DNA from: Chryseobacterium camelliae
GTDB taxonomy: Bacteria > Bacteroidota > Bacteroidia > Flavobacteriales > Weeksellaceae
Assembly (NCBI RefSeq): GCF_002770595.1
Contig: NZ_CP022986.1
Coordinates: 1,736,001 to 1,800,000 of the forward strand
Length of the DNA: 64,000 bases
Direction: 5' to 3'
Of this stretch, positions 16,233 to 24,571 are shown in pieces; the stretch's first letter is position 1, and each line of letters opens with the position of its first letter. The position numbers and the translations under genes were made by a program. The notes under the pieces are model-generated. The model was given only the letters and a program-made list of their open reading frames with translations. It made no database searches and was not told the DNA's origin.

Positions 16233-17507
16233 ATGGATCAATATATCAGCGCAGAAGAAGCCATTTATACCGTAAAAAGCGGCAACCGTGTTTTCTTTCA
16301 CGGAAGTGCCTGTACACCTAATTATTTAATTGACGAACTGGCCCGGCAATCCCACCGCCTTGACAATGTGGAGATGGTTTCCATCACCCAGCAGGGGAAT
16401 GTGGAAATTGCCAAACCCGAATACGCCGGGAAGTTTTTCGTCAATTCCTTATTTGTGTCTTCACCGGTACGGGATGCCGTTAATTCAGACCGGGGCGATT
16501 TTGTCCCTGTGTTCCTAAGTGAAATCCCTATTTTATTCAGAAAAAATATTCTTCCGCTGGATGTGGCATTGGTCACCGTTTCCCCACCGGACAGACACGG
16601 ATTCTGTACCCTGGGAACGTCTGTGGATGTGGCCAGGGCCGCAGTAGATACGGCCAAGATTATTGTAGCCATTGTGAATCCCCTGATGCCGAGAACCCAT
16701 GGTGACGGTATGATCCATATCAGCAGGATCAGTAAACTGGTATGGCATGAAGAGGAACTTCCTACCGTAGACTATGGGTCCAAGGTTGGTCCGGAAGAAA
16801 TGGAAGTCGGTAAGAATGTAGCGGCACTTATTGATGACCGCTCAACCCTTCAGATGGGAATCGGGACTATTCCGGATGCCGTCCTGAAATGCCTGCATAA
16901 CCATAAAGACCTGGGGGTCCATACTGAAATGCTGAGCGACGGGGTGATCGACCTGATCCAAAATGATGTCATCAATAACAAATACAAAGGTTATAACGAT
17001 AATAAAACCATTACAAGCTTCTGCTTCGGCACCAGAAGGCTGTACGACTATGTAGATGACAATACCGTTTTCGCATTCAAAGATGTAAGCGATGTCAATT
17101 TCCCGATCAATATCATGAGGAATAAAAAAATGGTGGCCATCAATTCTGCCATTGAAATTGACCTGACCGGACAGGTATGCGCAGATTCTATCGGAACCAT
17201 GCAGTACAGCGGGATCGGCGGCCAGATGGACTTCATGCGTGGCGCGGCGCTGAGCGAAGACGGAAAACCGATTATCGCCATTACTTCCAGGACGAAAAGA
17301 GGCGTTTCCAGAATTGTCCCGTACTTAAAACAGGGAGCCGGAGTCGTGACGACCAGAGGACACATCCATTGGGTCGTTACGGAATACGGAACGGCATATC
17401 TGTATGGAAAGAACCTGAAGCAGAGAGCCCAGGAACTGATCAGCATCGCGCATCCTGATGACCGCGAAATGCTGGAAAAGGCAGCTTATGAAAGGTTTAA
17501 GCATTAG
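16233..17507 (+). CDS. Acetyl-CoA hydrolase/transferase family protein
   Basis: A 424-residue member of the Cat1/4-hydroxybutyrate CoA-transferase family. It would move CoA between carboxylic acids in the cytoplasm. MGIGTIPDAVL (about 209-219), HTEMLSDGVIDL (about 230-241, with the likely catalytic Glu) and GIGGQMDFMRGAALS (about 327-341, CoA-binding glycine loop) are the family landmarks. It lies between hmgA and hppD, so a role in handling acetoacetate or other products of tyrosine breakdown is plausible but unproved. The exact acid partners cannot be read from sequence. Confidence 0.88.
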   Translation: MDQYISAEEAIYTVKSGNRVFFHGSACTPNYLIDELARQSHRLDNVEMVSITQQGNVEIAKPEYAGKFFVNSLFVSSPVRDAVNSDRGDFVPVFLSEIPILFRKNILPLDVALVTVSPPDRHGFCTLGTSVDVARAAVDTAKIIVAIVNPLMPRTHGDGMIHISRISKLVWHEEELPTVDYGSKVGPEEMEVGKNVAALIDDRSTLQMGIGTIPDAVLKCLHNHKDLGVHTEMLSDGVIDLIQNDVINNKYKGYNDNKTITSFCFGTRRLYDYVDDNTVFAFKDVSDVNFPINIMRNKKMVAINSAIEIDLTGQVCADSIGTMQYSGIGGQMDFMRGAALSEDGKPIIAITSRTKRGVSRIVPYLKQGAGVVTTRGHIHWVVTEYGTAYLYGKNLKQRAQELISIAHPDDREMLEKAAYERFKH

Positions 17508-17609
17508 ATGATCCGGTACAATGCATATGATCTGATAGGTATTAAAATTACATAGCATCCTGGCTTTCGCAGGACTTAAAATTCCGGTTTATGAAAAAGC
17601 TGACTCTTC

Positions 17610-17631
17610 TTTCAGGGCCGGAGCCCTGAAA
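17610..17631. other. Hairpin in the gap before hppD
   Basis: Nine-bp stem TTTCAGGGC / GCCCTGAAA with a 4-nt loop lies 103 bp after the CoA transferase stop. It lacks a T run on either side, so termination is uncertain. Confidence 0.4.
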
Positions 17632-17787
17632 AGCACTTGGTTGAGTATGAATTATGGTGATCTATTTTACATTTCAATTCCTACATCAACCTTCCGTTAT
17701 ACTTACCTAACGTTTGTTTGTTTATATTTTTCGTATTAGTCAGAAATTCGTAATTTGCATTCCAATAAATAAAAGTAAAATAGAAAT

Positions 17788-18918
17788 ATGTCAACACTTA
17801 CATTTGCCGAAAAAATTGCTCAGGCCGAGAATTTTCTGCCGATCAATGGTACAGATTACATTGAGTTTTATGTAGGAAATGCCAAGCAGGCTGCCCATTA
17901 TTACAAAACCGCTTTCGGTTTTCAGTCAGTGGCATATGCCGGTCCTGAAACAGGCGTAAGAGACCGTGCATCGTATGTTCTCCAGCAAGGCAAAATCAGG
18001 CTTGTTTTAACCACCGGACTGAAATCCGATTCTGTGATCAGCGAGCATGTGAAAAAACACGGTGACGGGGTGAAAATCCTGGCCCTTTGGGTAGATGATG
18101 CGTATCAGGCTTTCGAGGAGACCACAAAAAGAGGCGGAAAACCATATCTTGAGCCGGTTACCCTGACCGATGAAAACGGCGAAGTAAGAATGTCCGGGAT
18201 TTATACGTACGGAGAGACAGTGCATATGTTTGTGGAGAGAAAGAATTACTCAGGCGCTTTTATGCCGGGCTATGAACCATGGGTAAGTGACTACAATCCT
18301 GAAGAAGCCGGTTTATTGTACGTAGACCACTGCGTAGGAAATGTTGACTGGGATAGAATGATTCCTACCGTAGAATGGTACGAAAAAGTAATGGGATTTG
18401 TAAACATCCTGTCTTTTGATGATAAACAGATCAATACAGAATATTCTGCCCTGATGTCTAAAGTAATGTCCAACGGAAACGGCTTTGCCAAATTCCCGAT
18501 CAATGAGCCGGCAGAAGGCAAAAAGAAATCGCAGGTGGAAGAATACCTTGATTTTTATGAGGGTGAAGGCGTTCAGCACATTGCCGTAGCAACCAGAGAT
18601 ATTATCCATACAGTAACCGAACTGAAGAAACGCGGTGTTGAATTTCTTTCTGCCCCGCCGGAAGCATATTACGAGATGGTTCCGGAGCGTGTAGGCCATA
18701 TTGACGAAGATATCAAGAAACTTCAGGATCTTGGCATCCTTATTGACCATGATGAGGAAGGCTATTTACTTCAGATCTTTACGAAGCCTGTGGAAGACCG
18801 ACCTACCCTTTTCTTTGAGATCATTGAAAGGCATGGTGCACAGAGTTTTGGTGCAGGAAACTTCAAGGCTTTGTTTGAAGCGCTGGAGAGAGAACAGGCC
18901 AGAAGAGGGAACCTTTAA
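17788..18918 (+). CDS. hppD: 4-Hydroxyphenylpyruvate dioxygenase
   Basis: A 376-residue non-haem iron enzyme that converts 4-hydroxyphenylpyruvate to homogentisate, the step before HmgA. It has two vicinal-oxygen-chelate halves. The metal triad is visible in the C-terminal half: His181 (YVDHCVGNVD), His264 (VQHIAVATRD) and Glu344 (LFFEIIER). Length and layout are standard for the family. It lies after the CoA transferase gene and ahead of fahA, with a terminator directly downstream. Confidence 0.96.
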   Translation: MSTLTFAEKIAQAENFLPINGTDYIEFYVGNAKQAAHYYKTAFGFQSVAYAGPETGVRDRASYVLQQGKIRLVLTTGLKSDSVISEHVKKHGDGVKILALWVDDAYQAFEETTKRGGKPYLEPVTLTDENGEVRMSGIYTYGETVHMFVERKNYSGAFMPGYEPWVSDYNPEEAGLLYVDHCVGNVDWDRMIPTVEWYEKVMGFVNILSFDDKQINTEYSALMSKVMSNGNGFAKFPINEPAEGKKKSQVEEYLDFYEGEGVQHIAVATRDIIHTVTELKKRGVEFLSAPPEAYYEMVPERVGHIDEDIKKLQDLGILIDHDEEGYLLQIFTKPVEDRPTLFFEIIERHGAQSFGAGNFKALFEALEREQARRGNL

Positions 18919-18935
18919 TTCAATAACAATATACG

Positions 18936-18964
18936 TTTTGTCAGGATGCAGAATCCTGGCAAAA
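18936..18964 (+). terminator. Terminator of hppD
   Basis: Twelve-bp stem TTTTGTCAGGAT / ATCCTGGCAAAA with one G-U pair and a 5-nt loop, then CTTTTTT. Confidence 0.85.
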
Positions 18965-18985
18965 CTTTTTTATAGACACACGATT

Positions 18986-19453
18986 ATGAGAAAAATATGC
19001 ATCGGAATTATGCTTCTGGGAGCATCTTTAGGCGTAAAAGCCCAATATGGAACCCTGAACCAGATCCTTACCAGGCTTGAAGAAAGAAAAGGGATCAACC
19101 AGAATCTTGAGCACGAGAATATCGACAATAAAAAGTTCGTATTCATCAAAGATGCGGAAGATCACACAGAAAGAGACTTTATTGTCATCAAGGGCAATCA
19201 GGCGACCTATGTGGAAGTATTTGACGATAAATCCACAGGACAAAGCAGCTCCAATGTTTTTACCGGTGATATTGTCAGAAGGAAAAACATCGTTTCGCTT
19301 AGGGCAGACCAGCTGGAAAACAAGAAGATCCCGATGCCTGTTACCAAAACCCTCCTGCTGACCAAACAGGATAACATCCTGTACCTCATTGATGTCAATA
19401 CCAGAGACCGCTGGATTGACGAAGCATCCTATTCGGGCTCAAAAAATAAATAA
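18986..19453 (+). CDS. Small secreted protein of unknown function between hppD and fahA
   Basis: A 155-residue protein with a signal peptide (about 1-19, ending GVKAQ), so probably periplasmic or exported. The frame opens 95 codons earlier inside hppD, but the only sensible start is this ATG at the signal peptide, 21 bases past the hppD terminator. The mature part is charged, with many Lys and Asp residues and no cysteine. I do not recognise a domain. Its place between two cytoplasmic tyrosine-catabolism genes is odd. Confidence 0.75.
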   Translation: MRKICIGIMLLGASLGVKAQYGTLNQILTRLEERKGINQNLEHENIDNKKFVFIKDAEDHTERDFIVIKGNQATYVEVFDDKSTGQSSSNVFTGDIVRRKNIVSLRADQLENKKIPMPVTKTLLLTKQDNILYLIDVNTRDRWIDEASYSGSKNK

Positions 19454-19578
19454 AAAACGATCCGGTTCGGAATCAAAGCATATCATACAGGCCAGAAGAT
19501 CCAGGCCCGCCATGATCATGCTGAATGGTGACCATCGGAATGATAACGGATATATATATCCAACTAAATATACACCTT

Positions 19579-20826
19579 ATGAAATCATTTGTAGAGTATT
19601 CTTCCCAATCAGATTTTTCCATCCACAACATCCCGTTTGGAGTGGCCGTATTCAATAAAGAATACATCAGCTGCTGTACGAGGATCGGAGACCAGGTGAT
19701 TGACCTGGCTACCCTGTATGACTTCGGTTATTTTGAAGAGATTGAGGGGCTTGATGACAATGTTTTTGAAGCCTATACCCTGAATGAGTTCATAGAACTT
19801 GAAAAACCTGTCACCAATGCGGTGCGCAGCAAAATCCAGGAATTGCTTCAGGAAGGATCCATCCTGTCCAAAGACCAGAAAACCATCGAAGCCGCTTTCT
19901 ACGAGCTTGATCAGGTAAAAATGATGATGCCCGTGCATGTTCCCAATTACACCGATTTCTACAGCAGCATTGAGCATGCGACAAATGTTGGGAAAATGTT
20001 CCGCGATCCTGCCAATGCCCTGCTTCCGAACTGGAAACATCTGCCGGTTGGATACCATGGTAGGGCTTCCTCCATCGTAGTTTCCGGAACGGAAATCATC
20101 CGCCCGAAAGGCCAGATGAAACCTGCCGATGCAGACCAACCGGTATTCGGATCGTGTAAGCAGCTGGATTTCGAGCTGGAAATGGCCTTTATCCTCAACA
20201 AAAACACGGAAATGGGAGAAAGCATTTCAACACAAAATGCCGAAGATGCCATTTTCGGGATGGTTATTTTCAATGACTGGTCTGCAAGAGATATCCAGTC
20301 CTGGGAATATGTTCCTCTGGGACCTTTCCTCGCTAAAAACTTCGGTTCATCCGTATCACCATGGGTAGTAACCCTCGAAGCTTTGGAGCCGTTCAGGACC
20401 GCCTCTCCTCAACAGGACCCTGAAGTACTGGATTACCTGAAATTTGAAGGCGATAAAAACTACGACATCAACCTTGAAGTCTATATTCAGCCTGAAAACG
20501 GAGACCAGAACCTCATCAGCGAAAGCAATTACAAACACATGTACTGGAACATGACACAGCAACTGGCCCACCACACCGTAAACGGCTGTAATGTGGAAGT
20601 AGGCGACATGTATGCCAGCGGAACCATTTCCGGCAGCGATCCCAAGTCATTCGGCTCTATGCTGGAGCTTACCTGGAGAGGCCAGAATCCTATTACCCTG
20701 AGCAACGGCGAAGAAAGAAAATTCATCAATGATAACGATACCGTTACAATGAAAGCCTGGGCAGAAAAAGATGGTGTACGTGTAGGTTTCGGTGAAGTAA
20801 GCGGTAAAATTTTACCTGCTAAATAA
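19579..20826 (+). CDS. fahA: Fumarylacetoacetase
   Basis: A 415-residue hydrolase that splits fumarylacetoacetate to fumarate and acetoacetate, the last step of homogentisate breakdown. Landmarks are DFYSSIEHATNVGKMFRD (catalytic His and metal region, about 121-138), VGYHGRASSIVVSG, and the Glu-x-Glu metal pair in LDFELEMAFI (about 195-204). Length fits the family (about 415-430). The start was moved 18 codons downstream to the ATG that begins MKSFVEY, since the longer version runs into unconserved sequence. I see no isomerase gene for the maleyl-to-fumaryl step in this window. Confidence 0.95.
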   Translation: MKSFVEYSSQSDFSIHNIPFGVAVFNKEYISCCTRIGDQVIDLATLYDFGYFEEIEGLDDNVFEAYTLNEFIELEKPVTNAVRSKIQELLQEGSILSKDQKTIEAAFYELDQVKMMMPVHVPNYTDFYSSIEHATNVGKMFRDPANALLPNWKHLPVGYHGRASSIVVSGTEIIRPKGQMKPADADQPVFGSCKQLDFELEMAFILNKNTEMGESISTQNAEDAIFGMVIFNDWSARDIQSWEYVPLGPFLAKNFGSSVSPWVVTLEALEPFRTASPQQDPEVLDYLKFEGDKNYDINLEVYIQPENGDQNLISESNYKHMYWNMTQQLAHHTVNGCNVEVGDMYASGTISGSDPKSFGSMLELTWRGQNPITLSNGEERKFINDNDTVTMKAWAEKDGVRVGFGEVSGKILPAK

Positions 20827-20831
20827 AATAT

Positions 20832-20857
20832 ACCACAAAAGTCACAAAAGATTTTAA
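20832..20857 (+). repeat. Left inverted repeat of the GxxExxY cassette
   Basis: Positions 20832-20850 read ACCACAAAAGTCACAAAAG, followed by ATTTTAA. It starts five bases after the fahA stop codon. Confidence 0.75.
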
Positions 20858-20914
20858 ATACTTAGTTAAAATGAAGAAGAAAATATTTATGCGTAAAAGT
20901 TCATATAAGTTTTT

Positions 20915-20935
20915 TTGAAAATCTTTGATTTTCAA
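20915..20935 (+). other. Small hairpin inside the cassette
   Basis: TTGAAAATC / GATTTTCAA around a 3-nt loop, preceded by a T run, in the non-coding left part of the cassette. Function unknown. Confidence 0.5.
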
Positions 20936-21119
20936 TTTAGTAAAATATGTATAGAAAAACTTAATCTTTTGTTGCTTATTATTTCTCAGAAAAAGTAATG
21001 TTTAAAAATAGTACTGTGTAATATAATATGCCAATTTTAATTTTGGAATATATTCAAGTTTTAAAAAATAATATTAATTCTTAAATTCAGCCCAACAATT
21101 ACTAGAATTAGGAATATAC

Positions 21120-21527
21120 ATGATTACCCAGTCTTATTTAACCGATTTAACATACAGGATCAATGGAGCCTGTATTGAAGTCCATAAGATTTTAGGGCCG
21201 GGTCTCTTAGAAAGTGTATATCAACAGTGCTTAGAAGAAGAATTTCAATTGAGAAGTATAGATTTTAAATCTCAACTTAAAATTCCTGTAATATATAAAG
21301 GGAAAGAAATGAACTGTGACTTTTTCTGTGATTTTTTGGTTGAAGATCTTATTATTGTAGAATTAAAATCAGTTTCACAACTGAATGAAATCCATCGTGC
21401 GCAGATTTTAAATTATATTAACTTAATGAAAAAACCCAAAGGAATATTGGTGAATTTTAACGTAAAAAATTTATATCACCAAGGACAGGAAACCTTCGTA
21501 AGTAAATATTACGATATGCTTTTTTGA
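21120..21527 (+). CDS. GxxExxY family protein
   Basis: A 135-residue protein of the GxxExxY family, named for the motif seen here as GACIEVHKILGPGLLESVY (about 17-35). Later come CDFFCDFLVEDLIIVELKSV (about 64-83), an Asp/Glu-x-Lys layout like PD-(D/E)xK nuclease folds, and a conserved QILNYINLMKKPKGILVNF. A nuclease-like fold is inferred; the function is not established. Codon use is clearly more AT-rich than in fahA or the flavin reductase on either side, and the gene sits within inverted repeats, which suggests it arrived by transfer. Confidence 0.88.
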   Translation: MITQSYLTDLTYRINGACIEVHKILGPGLLESVYQQCLEEEFQLRSIDFKSQLKIPVIYKGKEMNCDFFCDFLVEDLIIVELKSVSQLNEIHRAQILNYINLMKKPKGILVNFNVKNLYHQGQETFVSKYYDMLF

Positions 21528-21551
21528 TCTTAAGAGTATATTTTTATTTTC

Positions 21552-21578
21552 TTAAAATACTTTTGTGACTTTTGTGGT
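21552..21578 (-). repeat. Right inverted repeat of the GxxExxY cassette
   Basis: Positions 21560-21578 read CTTTTGTGACTTTTGTGGT, the exact reverse complement of the left end. It stops nine bases before the flavin reductase ATG. Confidence 0.75.
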
Positions 21579-21587
21579 TCATACAAT

Positions 21588-22415
21588 ATGAAAACAATTA
21601 TTCCATCCGAATTATCCCCCGTACAGCTGCAGACGATTATGCAGACTGCCGTTTCTCCGCGTCCGGTCGCTCTGGCTTCCACAGTGGATAAGAACGGGAA
21701 CAGCAATTTATCTCCGTTTAGTTTTTTTAATATGTTCAGTACGGTTCCGCCGGTACTGATTTTTTCGCCGTCAAGAAGGGTACGCGACAATACCACCAAA
21801 CATACGCTGGAAAATGTCCTGGAAGTGCCTGAAGTGGTGATCGGAACCGTGAATTTCCCGATTGTACAGCAGATTTCCCTAGCCTCAACGGAATATGAAA
21901 CAGGCGTCAATGAATTTATAAAGTCCGGACTGACCATGAAGGAGGCAGATCTGGTACAGCCGAAACTTATTGAGGAGTGCCCAGTGAATTTCGAATGTAA
22001 AGTCCTTGAAGTGAAATCCCTCGGAGAGCAGGGAGGTGCCGGTAATTTGGTGATCTGTGAAGTGCAGAAAATTCATATCCGGGAAGAATACCTTAATGAG
22101 GAAGGGAATCTGGACCAGAAAAAACTGGATATGGTGGCCCGCCTTGGCGGAAACTGGTATTCCAGGAACAATGAAAACAACCTGTTTGAAGTTCCTAAAC
22201 CTCTGGTGACCAAAGGAATCGGTTTCGATTTGCTTCCGGATGACATCAAATACAGCAGGGTCTTTTCCGGAAACGATCTGGGCATGCTGGCCAATGTAGA
22301 ACAGCTTCCGGGAGTAAGCTTCTATGCGGATGAAGACATCCACAGGGAAGCAAAAAACCTGCTTCTGAAAAATAATATTGAAGAAGCCTGGAAACTGCTG
22401 ACACAGGAAGAATAA
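21588..22415 (+). CDS. Flavin reductase-like (FMN-binding split barrel) protein
   Basis: A 275-residue protein of the DIM6/NTAB flavin reductase-like family. The N-terminal half holds the split-barrel FMN site: AVSPRPVALASTVDKNGNSNLSPFS in two blocks (about 21-45) and SRRVRDNTTKHT (about 63-74), where the phosphate-binding residues lie. It would reduce or bind FMN in the cytoplasm. The C-terminal third is extra compared with the minimal domain. Before the cassette it was probably adjacent to fahA, and a redox role linked to aromatic breakdown is possible. Confidence 0.85.
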   Translation: MKTIIPSELSPVQLQTIMQTAVSPRPVALASTVDKNGNSNLSPFSFFNMFSTVPPVLIFSPSRRVRDNTTKHTLENVLEVPEVVIGTVNFPIVQQISLASTEYETGVNEFIKSGLTMKEADLVQPKLIEECPVNFECKVLEVKSLGEQGGAGNLVICEVQKIHIREEYLNEEGNLDQKKLDMVARLGGNWYSRNNENNLFEVPKPLVTKGIGFDLLPDDIKYSRVFSGNDLGMLANVEQLPGVSFYADEDIHREAKNLLLKNNIEEAWKLLTQEE

Positions 22416-22469
22416 AAATACTGCTGAAGCATGAGCACACGTTATTCAGCTTAGCAGTACTTTAAATAA

Positions 22470-22495
22470 AAAGGAGTGAAAATTTTCACTCCTTT
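22470..22495. terminator. Bidirectional terminator
   Basis: Perfect 26-nt palindrome with arms AAAGGAGTGAAAA / TTTTCACTCCTTT and a following run of T. It lies between the flavin reductase and the convergent cysteine-rich peptide gene. Confidence 0.9.
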
Positions 22496-22498
22496 TTT

Positions 22499-22699
22499 TT
22501 AGAAACAGCATTGATAAGTACCGTTGACGAGTTGCATGTGGCCGTATTTCGACGGGCACGAAAGAATAAAGCACCGGTCATTGCTGTTATTGATTGCATT
22601 TAAATGACATCCGGTCGGGGCGCAGGAAGATGTTGCCTGTCCCAGAATGCCTTTCTGAGCGGCTCTGTTTAATTTTTGAGCCTGGTGTAATGATTTCAT
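22499..22699 (-). CDS. Cysteine-rich bacteriocin-like small peptide
   Basis: A 66-residue peptide with a short basic leader (MKSLHQAQKLNRAAQKGILG) and a C-terminal part with six cysteines at about 26, 31, 43, 48, 64 and 65. The leader resembles the MKxLxKLxR...GG leaders annotated as bacteriocin-like in Flavobacteriia, with ILG in place of the double glycine. The frame extends 22 codons upstream to another ATG; I chose the inner ATG because the leader pattern starts there. No transporter or maturation gene is nearby. Function is not known; a secreted or modified peptide is the best guess. Confidence 0.65.
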   Translation of the reverse strand: MKSLHQAQKLNRAAQKGILGQATSSCAPTGCHLNAINNSNDRCFILSCPSKYGHMQLVNGTYQCCF

Positions 22700-22800
22700 A
22701 ATGATCTGGATTTTAAGGTTATCATATCGTTCATTAAGATATGCTTTTTCCGGTAATGAATTCATCTATTCTTCAGAATAGTAGTCGGTTTTTTATAAAA

Positions 22801-23640
22801 CTACATCTTTTCCCGGATGAACTCAATACATTTTTCAGTAACGGTATCAAGGTCTTCAGGTAATTCATGGCTTTCCCATGGCTCCTTTGCGCCAAAAGTA
22901 TGTCCTGCATTTTCAACCAGGAACAATTCCGAGTTAGGATGCAGCAGGTACAGGTGTTCTGCATTTTTCACATCCACGCTTTCATCACGGGTGCCGTGAA
23001 TGATCAGGAAATGTGCTTTGGCCATTTCGGTAGCCCTTTCTACATCAAAGCGGTGGTAATTCTGCTGGAAATCTTCATAAAACTGGTAATAATGCGGCAT
23101 CTGCTGATTGGTTCTTCCGTTCAGCACATGGTAAACGCCTTTTTCCTTCCAGCTCTCAAGCTGATGGTTTTTGGGAAACCGTTCTAAGGTATCAACGCTG
23201 GCCAGGGTGATCAGTCCGTTGATGCGTTCATCTTCAAATGTTTTGATGATGGAAATACCGCCTCCCCTGCTGTGGCCTATCAAGATGATCTTATGGCGGT
23301 CTACTCTTGGATCCGAGGCAAAATAGTCAATCACCACTCCTAAATCTGAAAGCTCCTTGGAATAATTATTCTGCCCGAATGCTTCCAGGTCTGCAAAATT
23401 ATTGGGATCTTCAACGGTAGTTCCGTTGTGTGAAAAGTTGAACTTGACAAAAAAGAATCCTGCCTCAGCCAGTTTTTGTGCCATCAGGTTCCAGGCACCC
23501 CAGTCTTTGTAGCCTTTGTAGCCATGCACGAAAATAACAAGCGGAAGCTGATTTCCAGAGTCGGGATACAGGGCATCGGCAAGGAAATCCCGGGTTTCAG
23601 GATTATTCAGGATGATATTCTGTTGTTTAATAATATTCAT
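22801..23640 (-). CDS. Alpha/beta hydrolase (dienelactone hydrolase-like)
   Basis: A 279-residue cytoplasmic serine hydrolase. The nucleophile elbow is IGHSRGGG (about 122-129). FVHGYKGYKDWG (about 36-47) forms the oxyanion region. A candidate acid (GTRDESVD, about 216-223) and His (NAGHTFG, about 247-253) follow in the right order. No signal peptide. It resembles peptidase/esterase-type family members; the substrate is unknown. It is a single gene, convergent with nothing and followed at a distance by the small peptide gene. Confidence 0.83.
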   Translation of the reverse strand: MNIIKQQNIILNNPETRDFLADALYPDSGNQLPLVIFVHGYKGYKDWGAWNLMAQKLAEAGFFFVKFNFSHNGTTVEDPNNFADLEAFGQNNYSKELSDLGVVIDYFASDPRVDRHKIILIGHSRGGGISIIKTFEDERINGLITLASVDTLERFPKNHQLESWKEKGVYHVLNGRTNQQMPHYYQFYEDFQQNYHRFDVERATEMAKAHFLIIHGTRDESVDVKNAEHLYLLHPNSELFLVENAGHTFGAKEPWESHELPEDLDTVTEKCIEFIREKM

Positions 23641-23797
23641 ACCGTATTTTATTTAAAGCGTTTATGAAGATTCAGTGTGGTTACCGGTTCAGGAAACTCC
23701 TGATGTGTTCCAGCAAATCCGTTCCGGTAGCGAGCCTAATTTCATCTAAAATATTAAAAATAGAAATATACACAAAGGAAAACCTTATTTTTGCGTT

Positions 23798-24571
23798 ATG
23801 TTGGATCTTAGAACGGTAACCGTAATGCGCTATATCGTCCCGCTCAGGGAAGGTGGTTCGCTGCCTGCTCTGGCAGAAGCGGATGACGATTTTAAATATG
23901 TACTTAAATTCCGCGGAGCCGGGCATGGGGTGAAAATGCTGATCTCCGAACTCCTGGGCGGAAAAATAACGGAAGCGATGGGCCTGAACATTCCGGAACT
24001 GGTTTTTGCCCATCTGGATGTTGACTTCGGAAGGACTGAGGCTGATGAGGAAATCCAGGACCTGCTGAAATTTTCGGAGGGGCTGAACCTTGGGCTGCAT
24101 TATCTTTCCGGAGCTATTGCCTATGATCCGGGAATTGTTATCGACCCGCTCCTGGCTTCTAAAATCGTATGGCTGGATGCATTTATCACCAATATAGACC
24201 GCACCTACAAAAATACCAATCTGCTGATGTGGCACAAGGAACTCTGGGTTATTGATAACGGTGCGTCATTTTACTTCCACCATTCGTGGCAGAATTTTGA
24301 TGCCTCTGCAAAAACCCCGTTCAAATACGTGAAAGACCATGTGTTGCTGCCTAAAGCTACCCGCCTTGACGAAGCAGACCAGTTTGCCCGTTCTGTACTG
24401 AATGACAACCTGTTCCGTGACATCGTTAATATTATTCCTGAAGAATGGCTGCACTGGGACGATGCGGAAGAATCTCCGGAAGAGATCCGTGAGGTGTATT
24501 TCCGGTTCATGAAAACCCGCCTTGAACATTCTCAAATCTTTGTAAAAGAAGCTCAGCATGCAAGAGGATAA
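23798..24571 (+). CDS. HipA-like kinase-fold protein (HipA_2 type)
   Basis: A 257-residue protein resembling the stand-alone HipA_2 family rather than the toxin HipA. The N-terminal FKYVLKFRGAGHG (about 32-44) supplies a Lys/Gly nucleotide-binding strand. WLDAFITNIDRTYKNTNLL (about 125-143) matches the catalytic loop, with Asp and Asn, and ELWVIDNGASFYFH (about 148-161) matches the metal-binding D-x-G. It lacks the HipA N-subdomain and there is no HipB gene. Its 3' end overlaps the DUF3037 gene by 14 bases, a pairing seen in many bacteria. The target is unknown. Confidence 0.78.
   Translation: MLDLRTVTVMRYIVPLREGGSLPALAEADDDFKYVLKFRGAGHGVKMLISELLGGKITEAMGLNIPELVFAHLDVDFGRTEADEEIQDLLKFSEGLNLGLHYLSGAIAYDPGIVIDPLLASKIVWLDAFITNIDRTYKNTNLLMWHKELWVIDNGASFYFHHSWQNFDASAKTPFKYVKDHVLLPKATRLDEADQFARSVLNDNLFRDIVNIIPEEWLHWDDAEESPEEIREVYFRFMKTRLEHSQIFVKEAQHARG

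Larger units (their letters stand above)
20832..21578. mobile_element. GxxExxY cassette bounded by inverted repeats
   Basis: A 747-bp AT-rich block has nearly perfect inverted ends: ACCACAAAAGTCACAAAAG on the left and its exact reverse complement on the right. The match extends inwards by seven more bases with one indel. The block holds one gene (GxxExxY) and otherwise AT-rich non-coding DNA. It separates fahA from the flavin reductase gene. I found no transposase and no clear target duplication, so it may be a non-autonomous element or a recurrent cassette. Confidence 0.6.

Noticed and set aside
20827..21587. Target-site duplication flanking the GxxExxY cassette
   Set aside because: Sequences just outside the inverted repeats (ATAAAATAT on the left, TCATACAATAT on the right) are similar AT-rich strings but not a clear direct repeat next to the ends.
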